A stretch of DNA of 64,000 nt from Micrasema longulum. Taxonomy: Eukaryota; Arthropoda; Insecta; Trichoptera; Brachycentridae. The translations under genes were made by a program, and so were the position numbers. Where the stretch lies: positions 22,945 to 86,944 of the forward strand of contig JAGVSM010002843.1 in the NCBI GenBank assembly GCA_022494885.1. Reading direction: 5' to 3'. The notes below the pieces were generated by a model, which did not search any database, was not told the DNA's origin, and saw nothing but the letters and a program-made list of their open reading frames with translations. This document shows positions 44,184 through 56,040 of this stretch, piece by piece (position 1 is the stretch's first letter; the number at the start of each line of letters is the position of its first letter).

Positions 44184-44300
44184 CTATGAATGTAGAGGAA
44201 GCGAGAAATATATGCAAAGACAGAGTGAAATGGCTTTCTATACTCTCTGCCTACTCGTACGGGGAAACGGCGTGATGGTTTGTTTTTGTTGTTTGTTCAA
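44184..44300 (+). mobile_element. RTE-like 3' end, very short copy
   Basis: ATGAATGTAGAGGAAGCGAG then GGGGAAACGGCGTGATGGTT and a TTTG-rich tail, the terminal 110 bases of the 25.42-kb element. Confidence 0.7.
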
Positions 44301-44589
44301 ATTAATGATAAATAACAATTCTGAAACATGCAGCCATCGATATAAAATTGTAGTAACAATTTAGTTGTATAAATACGCTGTGAATTATGAGTCACGCCAT
44401 TTTCATTTGGGGCAAAACTGTCGGGGTCTGAAATTAGGTGAAGTTTTCCTCCGAAGGGATGATCTACACTTACCCATTATCTAAATCGGAGGAAAACAAT
44501 GTTCGAAAGCGGAGCGTATTATAATCGCGACGTTTATGTAAATGTGAAATGATTTGTACCTTTTTCGGTGTGAAGCTGTTTTCATTTCC

Positions 44590-44700
44590 ACCATGTGCTT
44601 TTGTAAACCTTGAACCCGAAGGGCTCGCCCTCCCCAGCCCACGTGGGTCGCATTGCGCATGCGCGGGAGCGCTATAATAATTCCCCGTCACGTGTTGGCT
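44590..44700. promoter_or_regulatory. GC-rich cluster of E-box and NRF-1-like sites
   Basis: CCCACGTGGG (44638-44647), GCGCATGCGC (44655-44664), TATAATAA (44673-44680) and TCACGTG (44688-44694) lie within 57 bases. This fits a promoter or enhancer of either strand. No transcript is attached. Confidence 0.4.
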
Positions 44701-44939
44701 TCCGAATGTTTATTCAGATATATAAGATTTGTCAGCACAATTACGTACATTTTACGAAGAATTTGTTTGATTCAGCACATTTCTCTTTGTAATGATAGTA
44801 AATAATATCATAACAAGTGCGATGCCTTTTAATAGTAGGATTTTATTATGATTTTTACTTACAACATACGTTTTCATCAGATGTATTAATTATATTAGGG
44901 TTCACTTTTTTTATTTATTTGTTCATATAAAAATACATA

Positions 44940-45600
44940 TTACAAAAAAAAATTATAACGTATCCCTAACTCTATGAGGCCAAGAGTCCTGTGTTGAGTT
45001 GGGATACAACATAATAGAAAGTGGAAGCAATGCTACAAATAAACATTATAGAATAAATATACATTTTAATAAACATATCGACAACACGCTTAATAGTACA
45101 TATATATAAATCTATGCAATGTCTTGCAGCAGTCTCCTGCAATGGTCTCTCCCTTTAGACAAAATCCAAACTTGTACACTTTCGCTGAAAATGGCTTTCG
45201 TTTTAGAGAACTGAATATGTTCACCCGGGACACTGGACACTCTTGGGGCCACAAAAGAGATATTTCTCTGAGAGAAAGTCGTACGTGTTTTTAGTATTAA
45301 ATAATTCAAATTACAGGAAAACCTCGTACGAGAATTCTGCTGGGATCTCGTCTTGCAACCGCATGACCAGAAATGTGTCAATGACTCTTTAAGAAAAGTC
45401 TAATATCCAGTACCTTCATAAATTGAAACAATGTCTCAGATGGGAAATTGGGAACAATGTCTTAAATGGGGGACATCGAAGTATCACTTTAAGAATTAAG
45501 TTTTGTACATTTATAAGGGGGTTCATGATAGACGCCGTGCAACCTCCCCAGCCCACTATACTATAGGTAGCTACTGACTGGAAAAGAGCAAAATACACAG
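44940..45600 (-). mobile_element. Non-LTR retrotransposon C-terminus and 3' UTR
   Basis: Coding strand: YFALFQSVATYSIVGWGGC (RT thumb region), then after breaks FPISHLRHCFNL, and a 3' UTR shared with the copy at 37.54 kb. Truncated and frameshifted. Confidence 0.65.
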
Positions 45601-45689
45601 TTTAGAGAGTGCCAATGTCCAGAATGTTCCTAAATGAGTAGAATACGTGATACAGCTTTCTAAATAAAGCATACTTTCAAAACGTTAAG

Positions 45690-46290
45690 ATACATATATA
45701 CCTCGCTCATTGAATCCACTATATCTTACGGAGTGCGTGTCTAAGGTCTCACCTTCCAGTCTCATCTGGGTAAAATTTATTATATTCAGGTGAGACTGTT
45801 GAGGGGGATTGTACCGGATAGCATAATACGTGAGGCGAAACATATGGGCGAAGGTGTATATATTTTTTTAAATTCTGTAATGTCCTGCCGGTAAAACAAC
45901 TTTGTGACTACAAATTGATCGTAGATCACTTTGTTGATCCGAAATATAAAAAAAGAGTTTCCCACACTCACAACACTAGATTAAAAACTAAGGGCTCCCT
46001 GTTTGTTCCCCGAATTACAAATTACTTCGGAGAGCGAACATTAAATTGCGTTGTTCCAAGATTGTTCAATGATCTCCCACAAACCATCATCAAAAAAAAA
46101 ATTGATATTGATATGCGAAACTGAAGAAAGACTCAAGTCTTTATGAACAGTTTCGGGAAAGGGGTGGATGCTTTCATTGTAAAACCATCATTAACATGAA
46201 AGATCTTCAAATGAAAAAAAAATAAATGAAGAAATATCTTCTAGATACTTTATAGTGCCTGTTTATAAATAAATTTGTAAAATATAAATA
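45690..46290 (+). mobile_element. Non-LTR retrotransposon C-terminus (opposite orientation)
   Basis: Encodes VRLLRGIVPDSIIREAKHMG, KRVSHTHNTRLKTKGSLFVP and VVPRLFNDLPQTI, the NTR..LP tail of CR1/jockey-like RT ORFs, followed by A-rich sequence. Head-to-head with the preceding remnant. Confidence 0.65.
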
Positions 46291-46689
46291 AAATAAATGT
46301 AATATAAACCTGTCATAAAAAAAAATGTGTCCTACCGAAAAGTCTAAGACTTAGTGGGTAACAAATTCTTGTCTGTATTTTTTTATTATAAAATAAACGC
46401 TGCTCTGCAGCACTGAAACTGAAATATTAAATACTTTAGCTAAATATTACTACATACAGTAATATCTTTCTCCCGTTTTAAATTTTTTCTTGTTATATTA
46501 TTTGAAAACCTTCGTACCTGTACAGGTACCTACCGTATCGTTAGTGACTTATTAGGTAGATATTATTATTTGTTAGAATTCTCTTTTAGTTTTTTTTTGT
46601 TGAAAATTTCATTTATAAAGGAATAACCCGCTAAACTTACATTGTAGAGGCTTGTCAGCATGTGGGAAAGAGAGGATATGGAAGGAATT

Positions 46690-46870
46690 TATAAAAAAAT
46701 ACACCTCAACACCCAGACCAAATGAGAAAAAATCGTTCTTGAATTTTTCCTCGCAACTGGCGGGAATCGAACCCGCGACGCCAGTTTCACAGTTGGCTAT
46801 CTAACCGACAGCGCGGCGCCAGTTCATTTGGAGTATTCCTCAATGTGTCATATCATTTTTTCTCATTAAG
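46690..46870 (-). mobile_element. tRNA-derived SINE (second family)
   Basis: Minus strand: TGTCGGTTAGATAGCCAACT (A-box-like) and GCGGGTTCGATTCCCGC (perfect T-arm with B box). The acceptor stem does not form and ACTGGCG is repeated, so it is not a functional tRNA gene. Near-identical GAGAAAAAATCG / TTTTTTCTC sequences flank it. Confidence 0.55.
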
Positions 46871-48443
46871 AGAGTCATGGGAATGCTCAGAATTATTTGC
46901 TCATTAGATTAGTTTTTTGTTCATAGGCATCTAATTTTAACAGGCACAAGCGTTCCTGCGTATACCATCAACCATTATTGAACTTTTTTGGAGTTTCATT
47001 AAAATATTTTTTTATAATAATAATTATTGAACTGTAGCCTTAGGCCATAGTTCGTTGACTAGTAACTTCTAACAGTGATCTTATTATTCATTTAAAATTA
47101 ATAACGCTGGCGATTTCAATAATGGCTAAAAATGGCGGGTGTTTATTACAACGAAGAAATTGGGGAAACGTCTAAATGTTGAATCATCGGACTGTGTTTG
47201 ATAAATATTGAGTATCTATACGTATAATCATGAAATAGGAAGGGAAGTCTTCGGGTTTGAGTTATGAGAAGGCACGTATATTGTCGAGGGGTTAATGCAG
47301 GAGGGGTGTCAACCTGCAGTATTTTTGTTTCCCTGTAAATACCTACAGTAAACTAGGGTAAAACTTTTGACACGCTCAAGTGGCCTTTCAGTTAAAGTAA
47401 TGAAAAAGTTAATGCGTGGATTATAAATTAACTCATTACATGTTTTAAAATTGCGCATATACATATTGTCTACCGTTATTTTATATACCTATAACAAACT
47501 AATTATAGGTTCAATTTTAAAAAATGATGTCTAAATGTTTATAGACAAACCTGCTAATCCCAGTTTTGTAATTCCAAAATACCCCATCTTGTCGTTTCAG
47601 CTTGATACATTTTCTTCCATATATAACATATATATATTTAGTTATACATGCCCTTCAGCACGTGGATTCTGGAAATATCATATTTTGCTCCATATTATAT
47701 AATGTACATGTACACTTACACATATGCTTGTTATAACTATTCTTTCGTCACAGCTTTACATTAAGATGAATTCATTTTAGAAATCTTTTCAACATCTTCC
47801 TACTTGATTACCTACGCCTCACTTAGGTTTACGTTACCTTCTAAAGCCGTACATGGATATTCCCACATATAGTTAAGGTACATACATGTATATTTATATA
47901 TCGAAGTGACGAAACTGTTTACTACTTAACCGAAATGAAATAAATGTCTCCATGTTTTACGGTTAGATTCTTACCAAAAGATAATTATTAAATTTGGCTA
48001 AATGATTTGACTAAAAGTAGTTTTACGGACTCTTGAATAAGATACCCACACGCTTCGAATTTACCCTCGAGCAGAATTTGATTGAATGAATTGAATACTC
48101 TTTTTTTTGACAATAATTTCTACGTACCGGCATATGAGTATTAAACACAGCAGATATCATGTCTTCCGAAAGGCCAGTTGCACACAATAAGTTTAAAGTT
48201 GAATAATAACTTTCAGTCAATAATCAAATAACCATACAAAATATAGCCCATTATACGTAGTTTCATTGTAATAGTTATCCTATACCTAATAAACTCACGC
48301 TTCACGCTCCTCTCTTCCTCCACTCCCCTGTTTTTCAGTTATTTCTCCCACAATATCAAATATTTTCATAAGTTATAATCAGTGCACGTTAGTGTTAGCT
48401 TCTAAAAGCATATGGTGAGGGCGTACAGTGGGATTTGCGTGTT

Positions 48444-48496
48444 AGTTTAATTGGTATCGTGACGAAGAGAGGATTACGTCTCGAAACCAGTAAACA
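48444..48496 (+). other. Isolated hammerhead-like motif
   Basis: GTTTAATTGGTATCGTGACG followed by AAGAGA..TCTCGAAACC and AGTAAAC: a UGACGA-helix II-GAAA pattern whose flanks can pair (GTTT/AAAC, TGG/CCA). Position 3 is G instead of C, so it is at best a decayed relative of the cores at 10.4 and 52.4 kb. Confidence 0.3.
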
Positions 48497-48849
48497 TAGA
48501 AAAGTCGTTAAGTGGTTATATGCAACTATTTACTAAGATTGCATAAATAATAATTATTCTGTTTTTGTCAAAATAGACGAAATAGGTTGTATGAAAAAAG
48601 AATGATAAAACAACCTGTTTTGACCATTTTGAGGAAAAACACATTTAGCTCTCAACATTTTCTGCCTCAATTTTTTTATGCAATCGCTCCAACTAGTCTA
48701 ACCGTTTAAATGCCAGACAAATTTAACAGATTTTAAAATGATTTAGGGAAATAAAAATACTGTCAAAAGGGATCAATTTTATTAGAGGATATCATACGAA
48801 ATCAAAAGTGGAATGGTCTCTCTTTATTTAAGGCAGTGTGTTAAATTGG

Positions 48850-49920
48850 TGGTAAAAAATAAATCCCGGCATTATTATGGACCAACACTTAACGTGGCAA
48901 GAACAGATTACTGAGATTGGGAAAAAGTTTTATCGTACCCTCCCATTCACTGAAAAGACTGAAATTAATTTTCTTCCAGGCACAACAAAAAAAAAATCTC
49001 TCGCAATCTATTCTATTGTCTTCTCTGTGTTATGCTAATATTTGCTAGCTTGACGCCCATACGGAACTCATAGATCGTCTGGAGCGTTTGCAGAATTAAA
49101 GAAAAATGTTAAAAGTTCTTTTAAAAAACACGCACTATCCTGGATTCAAACTAAAGATATGAACTCTTTTTTTCTATGGTATATTTTGTAGCCCTTTAAT
49201 AATAAGGAATATTTTTATGTTTTTTTATATTTTTCATTTCCTTTTTTAATTACTATAAAAAAATACCATATAATCTTTTACAGAATATTTTATTTTCTCT
49301 TTCTTATGTTACACAAAAATATTATAACCGCCTATTTATTATAGGAGCAAAAATTCATTAACATTTTCTTGTATACCCACGAACAGGCCATGCCTTTGTG
49401 GGATTTTCTTGTTTACTATTTTTTATTAATATGTATTTCATTGCTATGTTATTATCCTTTATTTTTGAATACTCTGTCTTACCTCTTATTTATATTGTAA
49501 AAAAAACAAAAAAATAAATTAAAAACAAATAAAAAAGCATCCGTTTTATTTTTCATCTCAAAAAGTATGACCACGTATCACCCCTTCATCATCACGATTA
49601 TAATTTTTCAGCTATTCCTTTTCTGTTCAAGGCGCTAGACTTTGGAATTAGCTACATCTTCATATAAAAAATGCACCTTCTCTAGCCAACTTCAAAAAAC
49701 GTCTAAAACATAACTATATATCGTTCGAACCCCGACCTCCCTTAATTTGATTGCTTTTTCAAATATATATTTTGATTCATTTTCATTCCTTGGTTCCTCT
49801 TTCTCTCTGCTTCCAAACTCTTCACCCGATTCCACTTTCCTCATCCTTTAATATGTATAACATAATGTACTTTTATTTAAGTTGATATGTGCAAGCCTTA
49901 TCTCCCCATTAAAAAACTGC
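48850..49920 (+). mobile_element. Non-LTR retrotransposon C-terminal end and 3' UTR, decayed
   Basis: IIMDQHLTWQEQITEIGKKF, then LPGTTKKKSLA, and at 49.62 kb phrases equivalent to LWN-LP-HIKNAPSLANFKKRLK in shifted frames. The C/T-rich UTR (TTCCTTGGTTCCTCTTTCTC) recurs in reverse at 61.65-61.83 kb. Confidence 0.6.
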
Positions 49921-50091
49921 TGCTTTTAAAAAAATAATTCTTTTTTTTCATGCATATCTCTTGATATTAGTAAAAATAGTTTATTTTTATAATTTTTGAC
50001 CAACTCTTCTTTGGACCAGTCTGTTTTTGGTCGGCTGGAAGATATTGCTTTTATTGATTTATTAAATATATTCTATATGTTTACTTGCAAA

Positions 50092-50130
50092 TGTTCATAT
50101 TACACTGTATGGTACAGTGTAATATGAACA
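50092..50130. repeat. Perfect 18-bp hairpin with 3-base loop
   Basis: TGTTCATATTACACTGTA, loop TGG, exact reverse complement. Confidence 0.9.
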
Positions 50131-50221
50131 GCAACAACGCGGAGCACGAGATATATCGCTTGTAGCGCAAAATACTAGTAGGTTGGCAATCAATATCTTT
50201 ATTCCAGTTTTGGATTTTTTT

Positions 50222-50320
50222 CCTTCCTGTAGCAAAAGTAATCAAGATACACTGCGATTAGTGTACCAATGCAGTGCCCAATGCACCGTTAGATACGGAA
50301 AGGGAATGCTGATTATGAAC
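50222..50320 (+). repeat. SINE tail fragment
   Basis: AATCAAGATACACTGCGATT, GTACCAATGCAGTGCCCAAT and GATACGGAAAGGGAATGCTG match the tail of the composite SINE. Confidence 0.6.
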
Positions 50321-50659
50321 CATGTGGCTGGGTACACCGTAAACCGTTTTCATATATACAAAGAGAATCGTTCTTCTAGTCAAAATATTGTAAAATTATT
50401 TATTTATCTATTTTATACTTTTACATTGTTTGTATTCTTTTTTTATACAGAATAATGTTCCTTCACTGGGATGTCCCGTGCCAAGGGAAACATTTTACAA
50501 AATGTGAAACATACCTAAGATTAGCTATTTAACAAAGTTAACATAATAATAACAATAAAAAAAAACGTAATTAATCCAATTAACCTAATTATAATTAACA
50601 TAATGAACAATAAAAAACAAAAACATTCATAAAAAACATAACCAATTTTAAAAAATCAT

Positions 50660-50990
50660 AAACAGTGCATACATTTTACATATTTGGCTTGATCCACTCG
50701 TCGATCCGTGCGCAACCCACCTCCACTATCCATTTCTTAATAGCAATTTTACATTGTGAGAACTTACTAATTGTCCTTATGAATAATGGTAGTAAATTGT
50801 ACACTTCAACCGAGTAGTAGGTCAATCTTCTTTGACCGAAGGTTGTATTTATTTTTTTATTTTTTTGCAGCATCAGGGTGGAGTATCTAGTAACTCTTGT
50901 ATTTGTAACGGAAGGTAGAGAATAATGTTTACGTGCGTATAGTAACAAAGTTATTATCAAATGTCCATCATCCAAATGCTAATCGTCTGC
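50660..50990 (-). mobile_element. Non-LTR retrotransposon C-terminal remnant
   Basis: Encodes TTFGQRRLTYYSVEVYNLLP then FIRTISKFSQCKIAIKKWIV, related to the fragment at 4.1-4.47 kb. About 90 open codons, 5'-truncated. Confidence 0.65.
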
Positions 50991-51026
50991 TTTTGTATAA
51001 TTTTAATTTTGTTTATCATGTTTCAG

Positions 51027-51257
51027 TGATTTGGTGGATTGGTCTGTGAGACCAGGCCGCTAGTGGGGCCCTGCGCCTCGTGCCAGAGCAAGCCGTTGGT
51101 ACAAAGAGCATTACCAATACCGTTCTGTGAAGTGCCAAGTGTTGTGCAGTGATCTCCCTCGAGTGTCGTGTGGTGGTAGCAATGTGGAACTGGAAGATGT
51201 GTGGGAGGAATGTGATGTGGCTGACTGCCTTCATAGTCGCAGCTATGATGGCCAATG
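51027..51257 (+). CDS. First coding exon with signal peptide of an unidentified secreted/membrane protein gene
   Basis: Acceptor GTTTATCATGTTTCAG (ends 51026), GC-richer 5'UTR, ATG at 51182 (context TAGCAATGT) and donor GTAAGA at 51258. The coding part (51182-51257) gives 25 residues plus one base: MWNWKMCGRN then VMWLTAFIVAAMMAN. This is a basic start followed by a hydrophobic core with small residues at the end, as in a signal peptide with cleavage near the exon end. A phase-1 intron right after a signal peptide is common in extracellular-domain genes such as immunoglobulin-superfamily proteins. No further exon was recognised to the window edge, implying an intron over 12 kb. The upstream acceptor implies an untranslated first exon farther left. 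The family is unknown. Confidence 0.6.
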
Positions 51258-52320
51258 GTAAGACCAATTTATTCGCATTGCCAATCCGTTAGTTAAATAA
51301 ATACCTATATAATTAAAACACCTGTCATTTGAAGAGGTAAAAAAATATTTCCCGAAGCCATACTCGACGAGAAAAATATACGGAAAAAAACGTTTGAATT
51401 CGTTCTCGTTTCGAACGCACGATTTAGAGCAGGCGTCATTTTTGGTCTGAGTAGTCACGAGAGTCACAGTGTTCGTTCGTATGTATCGGAAACGAGAGTG
51501 AAATACGATTTTGATTGCGTTAGAGTGAGATAGATATATGGGATATTAATAATAAAACAATGGATACGAACCAACTTACGAAACGAAGGCATGCCTTGCT
51601 AAGGGGTGTATAGGGGGGGAAGGGGGGTAGTTTACTTAAATAATAGGGAAATATCACTTTTTTTACAATTTTAAATGACTTAGAGTGTATGAAATACTGT
51701 TAAGTTAAAAAAATATATATTCGTATTAGTAGCATAAAAAATATTATAAAATTCATAATTTTAAATTCCTGCCAAAACGGTCCATCGCATTGGTCACGCC
51801 TAAAATACGTCACGATTCGATTAGATTTTGAACTTTGTTTTTGACCGTTTAAATTTAAGTAGAACATCGTCACGAAGCTTGACGTCACAATTGTCAAGGT
51901 CAATCATGTCAGGTTTGGTAGCCACAATTTTTAACAATTTTCTTTTAAAAGTAATGTATGAAAACATTTCTCCATATTGATTTTGAAAATATAACTAATT
52001 TATCTAAATACAATTCACATATTTTTATTGGTACGTAATTTTTCCCTATTGTTAGATTTTTGTATAAAAAATGTCAGATAAAACTACCCATTTTGCACAT
52101 TTTGATGAAAGTGCAACAATAATGTATTTAACTTTTAGCTTTTTTGATGTAATCGGCCATTAGTTGGCTAATCAGAATGATGACATTAATCAGACGAGCC
52201 GAACTTTGCGGCATAAATGATGACATCATACTTGATGTGTGTTCGCACGAAAGCTTATGTGTTATGGAGGTGCCTTCAAAATAACATAATTAAATAAAAT
52301 ACTTTTATAAAAATAAAATA

Positions 52321-52456
52321 AATAAAACAACTTTGTTTTTAACCACTAATTTATTATTATTATTTTTTTCCACCAAACGGTTTCAAAGCAAACAAGCTTC
52401 TTCGTCAAGGTTTACGTAACTAAAAAATAAGTGGTTAAAAACAAAGTTGTTTTATT
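52321..52456 (-). mobile_element. Foldback element with hammerhead-like core (second family)
   Basis: Arms 52321-52347 and 52430-52456 are perfect 27-base inverted repeats (AATAAAACAACTTTGTTTTT..). The minus-strand centre has CCTTGACGAAGAAGC..GCTTTGAAACCG: U-U-G-A-C-G-A, helix II GAAGC/GCTTT, then GAAAC. Position 3 is U rather than C, so cleavage activity is doubtful. The arms resemble those at 59.2 kb. Confidence 0.5.
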
Positions 52457-52999
52457 AATTTTATTATAATGAAAGAAAGTTAGTTCTTAAAATATAAACT
52501 TTAAAATAATTTTAACTAAGGAATAAAGTAAGAGTATTTACCTTAATTTTTTTAATAAAAAATAAAAAAAACTTTAGTATAAGATAATGAAACATTGACA
52601 ACATAGTGTTATTTTTTCTGATTTTCGCATACAATTTAATTTCCATAACATAAGAGCCATTTATCTCGTTTTATAATCTTAATGTGTAGAATTAACCGTA
52701 CCTGTTTTGGTAGATACCTGCATGTTTTGCTTATTACATGTATCTACTTCTTTATTGTTAAATTTTCATGAGTCAGTAATTTTCTTCAGCTCAACTGATG
52801 AGTTATGTATTACTAATGTGCCACAGTAATCCCACGTTTGCGTGACTAAAACTTCTGAGTTAGGTCCATTTGAATACCCACAAACGAGAACGCTCGCGTA
52901 GAACTCAACTGAAAACGAACAACTTACGAAAATAAAAATTACCAGACAGCCATAATACAAGTCACAGCAGTTGTTTTAACGACTTAGTGATTAATGTGA

Positions 53000-53400
53000 G
53001 GGCATCGGTATAAACGTATAAACACAGCTTCACAGCGAGCTGCCAGATTCAATTCTTGCATGAAAAGGCGGGCTATGCTGATGTCGTCGTGCAATCTTCG
53101 TCCTCGACTGCAATTCTCTAATAATCAAATGAGATTTTATCGACGCCTGAATGTTTTCCCGCCAACACTGTTCACTACCGCAGTGACGTCACGGGAGGGC
53201 GTCCTACCACGCTGGAGTCACTGACATACCTCCAGACGTGGGTCTGCGTATTCTGTCTCCGTGTGCGAGAGGAATGTGAAGGAGAGAGCTATAATAAAGT
53301 CAGTTGCGGCAGCGATCGATAGAATCCGCCTGCAGGAAGCAGGAGACAGCCGCTGCTATTTTGAAATGGAACCAATTTAATATTGAATCGTGGGTGCGCT
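53000..53400. promoter_or_regulatory. GC-rich regulatory-like segment with CRE and E2F-like sites
   Basis: TTTTCCCGCC (53154-53163), palindromic TGACGTCA (53184-53191) and TATAATAAAGTCAGTT (about 53290) in a locally GC-rich stretch, downstream of the signal-peptide exon. It may be an intronic enhancer or alternative promoter. No exon is linked. Confidence 0.3.
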
Positions 53401-53699
53401 GAATTCATTCAGATACTACTCCTATAATCCGTGCTATATCGACAATAGCTAAATTGGCTAATTTAAAGGACAATGAACAAATGTCTTAACAATATCATAA
53501 GGATCTTACGAAATATACTCCCACCCTATGGTCTATTTTTCCTAACCGTATTATCTCTGAAAAGTACGTGGTTAATTTTAGGAGGAGACCTAACAAAGTC
53601 TTATAAAATCTGGCTGTATAAAATTTCATTTGAATTCAAATTTCAAGTGGCTCTATACAAATAAAAACGTGTAACACGTCGAGTGGACATATTTATCAC

Positions 53700-56040
53700 A
53701 CTGCTGGCATTGCAATGAAGTATTAATTATCTGTTTTTTAAACACTTGAAATATCTGCATTTCGATGTTAAAACTACAAATAATTAAGGACTGCTGACCC
53801 TTCTGTTTACCGAGATCATTTGATCATTAGATCATTAGACGTCACCAATGGGATCAACTTATATTAAAGTTGAACACACTTTCACTATTATCTAATTAAG
53901 TTTACTGTGGAATGGTACCCTTATGAAACGATATAATATACGAGTTGTTAAGTAGTGAGTAGCTATTATAGAACTCCTACTCTATTATGGTCAATCAATA
54001 TACAAAATGTTCATTTAACCTCTGAACGACATGTCGTTAACAGCTTGAACTTGTTACATCTTTGTATTTGAAATGATGACATGACGTTTTTAGTGTTACA
54101 ATTACAAAATTAGATTAGATTTACATAGAAAGTTGTACTTTTTAGCTGCTGTAAATTTAAATTTTATCAATTTTCTTGGTAATAACTGGCAAAGTACGAC
54201 GTAGATACTTTCAGAAAATTTTCCTGAATGGCGAAACTGAAAACCTTTAATAGCGAGGTTCATGTAAATGTGCACCCCTTTCATTTGAAATATAATTTTC
54301 TTGATGATTTTCATAATATTAAGTGTTTAATTACTTTAACAGTTTATATTTTAATCAATCAAAGTTACATCTTTAATTTATAAAATGTATGTTTTTCTAA
54401 CTGCGTTGTTGGAGGCTTACAGGATTAGCCGTTAAAACATATTTTACATGATATTTATTTACATAACTTTTAATATCATGTTAAAACGTATGATACTTAT
54501 TTGATATGTTTTTGCTTGTCGTACTGCCATTAATTATTCATGATTGGTGTACTAATTAATATACCCGCATTTCCTTTACGCCCCAAAAACATAAACCGCC
54601 TTCTTACAAAAATGATGCACTCTCGCTTTATATAGGAATCGACACAAAGTGAGTTTACCTCCCGTTCCCCCTTTGCGCTATATTTAGCAACCTCTCCCTT
54701 TCTTCATTCTTTTCCCAAGAGGACTCGAAGAGTGAGCTTCAATGGATTCTCTGCACGTTCTAGTTAATTCTTCGTGAGAAATTTAACGACTCACATATTT
54801 CGGGTATGCATTTTGTTAACCGCACGATGAGCTGTAGATTAGATTTTTGATAGCTTCATTGATAGAGTTATGATAGCAGTTTATTTTCTCTTATGTATAG
54901 TGAAACTGCTAAAGGCATTGCTATTGATTGTTGGGCTTTTTGCCAAAATTGCTCCATACGAGCTGGTATACTTATGTACAATATAAACGAACCCAGACAC
55001 GAGATAGATGTAAACTAAAAAGCGCAAGTTTCTTCACTTCTATAATTGAGTCGTTTTACCGCATCGTGCCGGTATCATATAGTTGAATCGTTGGGATTTT
55101 TCATGGTTATGAGTTTCTTATACTAGCATATTTATTATTATACCTACAGTCGTACAACTATATGGTATAAAAATATAAACACGCAACCGTGCTACTAAAA
55201 ACAAATCCAATGTTTATAATGGTTTTATAAGCAGATGGTGTGACATAATATTTCATAGTGATTAATCAATTCATGGTTATTATTATCTAGGTACTTATAT
55301 TGCTGTTGGTGTCCATAGAAAATGATTGCAAACGATTATTAGATTTATATAAGTTATGATATTGAAAATATATCCAAAACTGTTTATCATTAGGTTGGAC
55401 CATGTTATTTTACGTTACCTACATTTTGCATACGATCGTATAATGTTCTCAAAAGCAAAATAAACCCATCGCCCGCCCACATATGCATTCTGATAAGTAA
55501 TACCTTTACATTAAATAAAAATAATAATTAGGTTCATAATATTTCACTCTTATTAGCCTTATTACAGATTAGAGAATTGACTTGTTATCAGCTGACACTT
55601 GAATCGATTCGTCGCATCGGAAAATGATACTGTTTTATTTGTGATAAAATAATTATACTGCTGTAAATACGTTTGCCTTTGGGAAGGCAGCACGTAATTT
55701 ATGATTGATAGCATAAAAATAGTTTTAATTGTGTTATATTATAGTACAAACTTTTGATATGTGATCAGTTCCTGAATGTTCAAGAGGATATTACACTCTT
55801 ATTGTAAATGGCGCCGGATGTAGGCGATGCGCTTCTAGTCACCAGCACCACGCATATTAAATTCCGGCTTGCCTTTATGAATATTTTCTTGGCGTGCGGG
55901 AGCCTGGTGCGTATTAACGGTGTAATATTATTATGCTAGTCGTATTCCTTCAATCATTTTGTAAACTTTTCCACTGATTAAAATGAAACTAGCAATTTTG
56001 GCACGCTTTTCTAAATATTGATAATTTTATACCAGGAAGA
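53700..56040. other. Putative intron sequence, no gene found
   Basis: AT-rich. Two isolated motifs stand out: CTTTATATAGG (54626-54636, TATA/CArG-like) and CTATATTTAG (54678-54687, MEF2-like). A short inverted phrase (CACCAGCACCACGCATATTA with CCTGGTGCGTATTAACGG) lies at 55.84-55.91 kb. Confidence 0.4.

Noticed and set aside
46755..46830. tRNA gene candidate on the minus strand
   Set aside because: The T-arm is perfect but no 7-bp acceptor stem forms and ACTGGCG is duplicated; read as SINE.
51016..51267. Minus-strand 83-codon frame
   Set aside because: Shadow of the plus-strand signal-peptide exon, which has a better acceptor, start context and donor.
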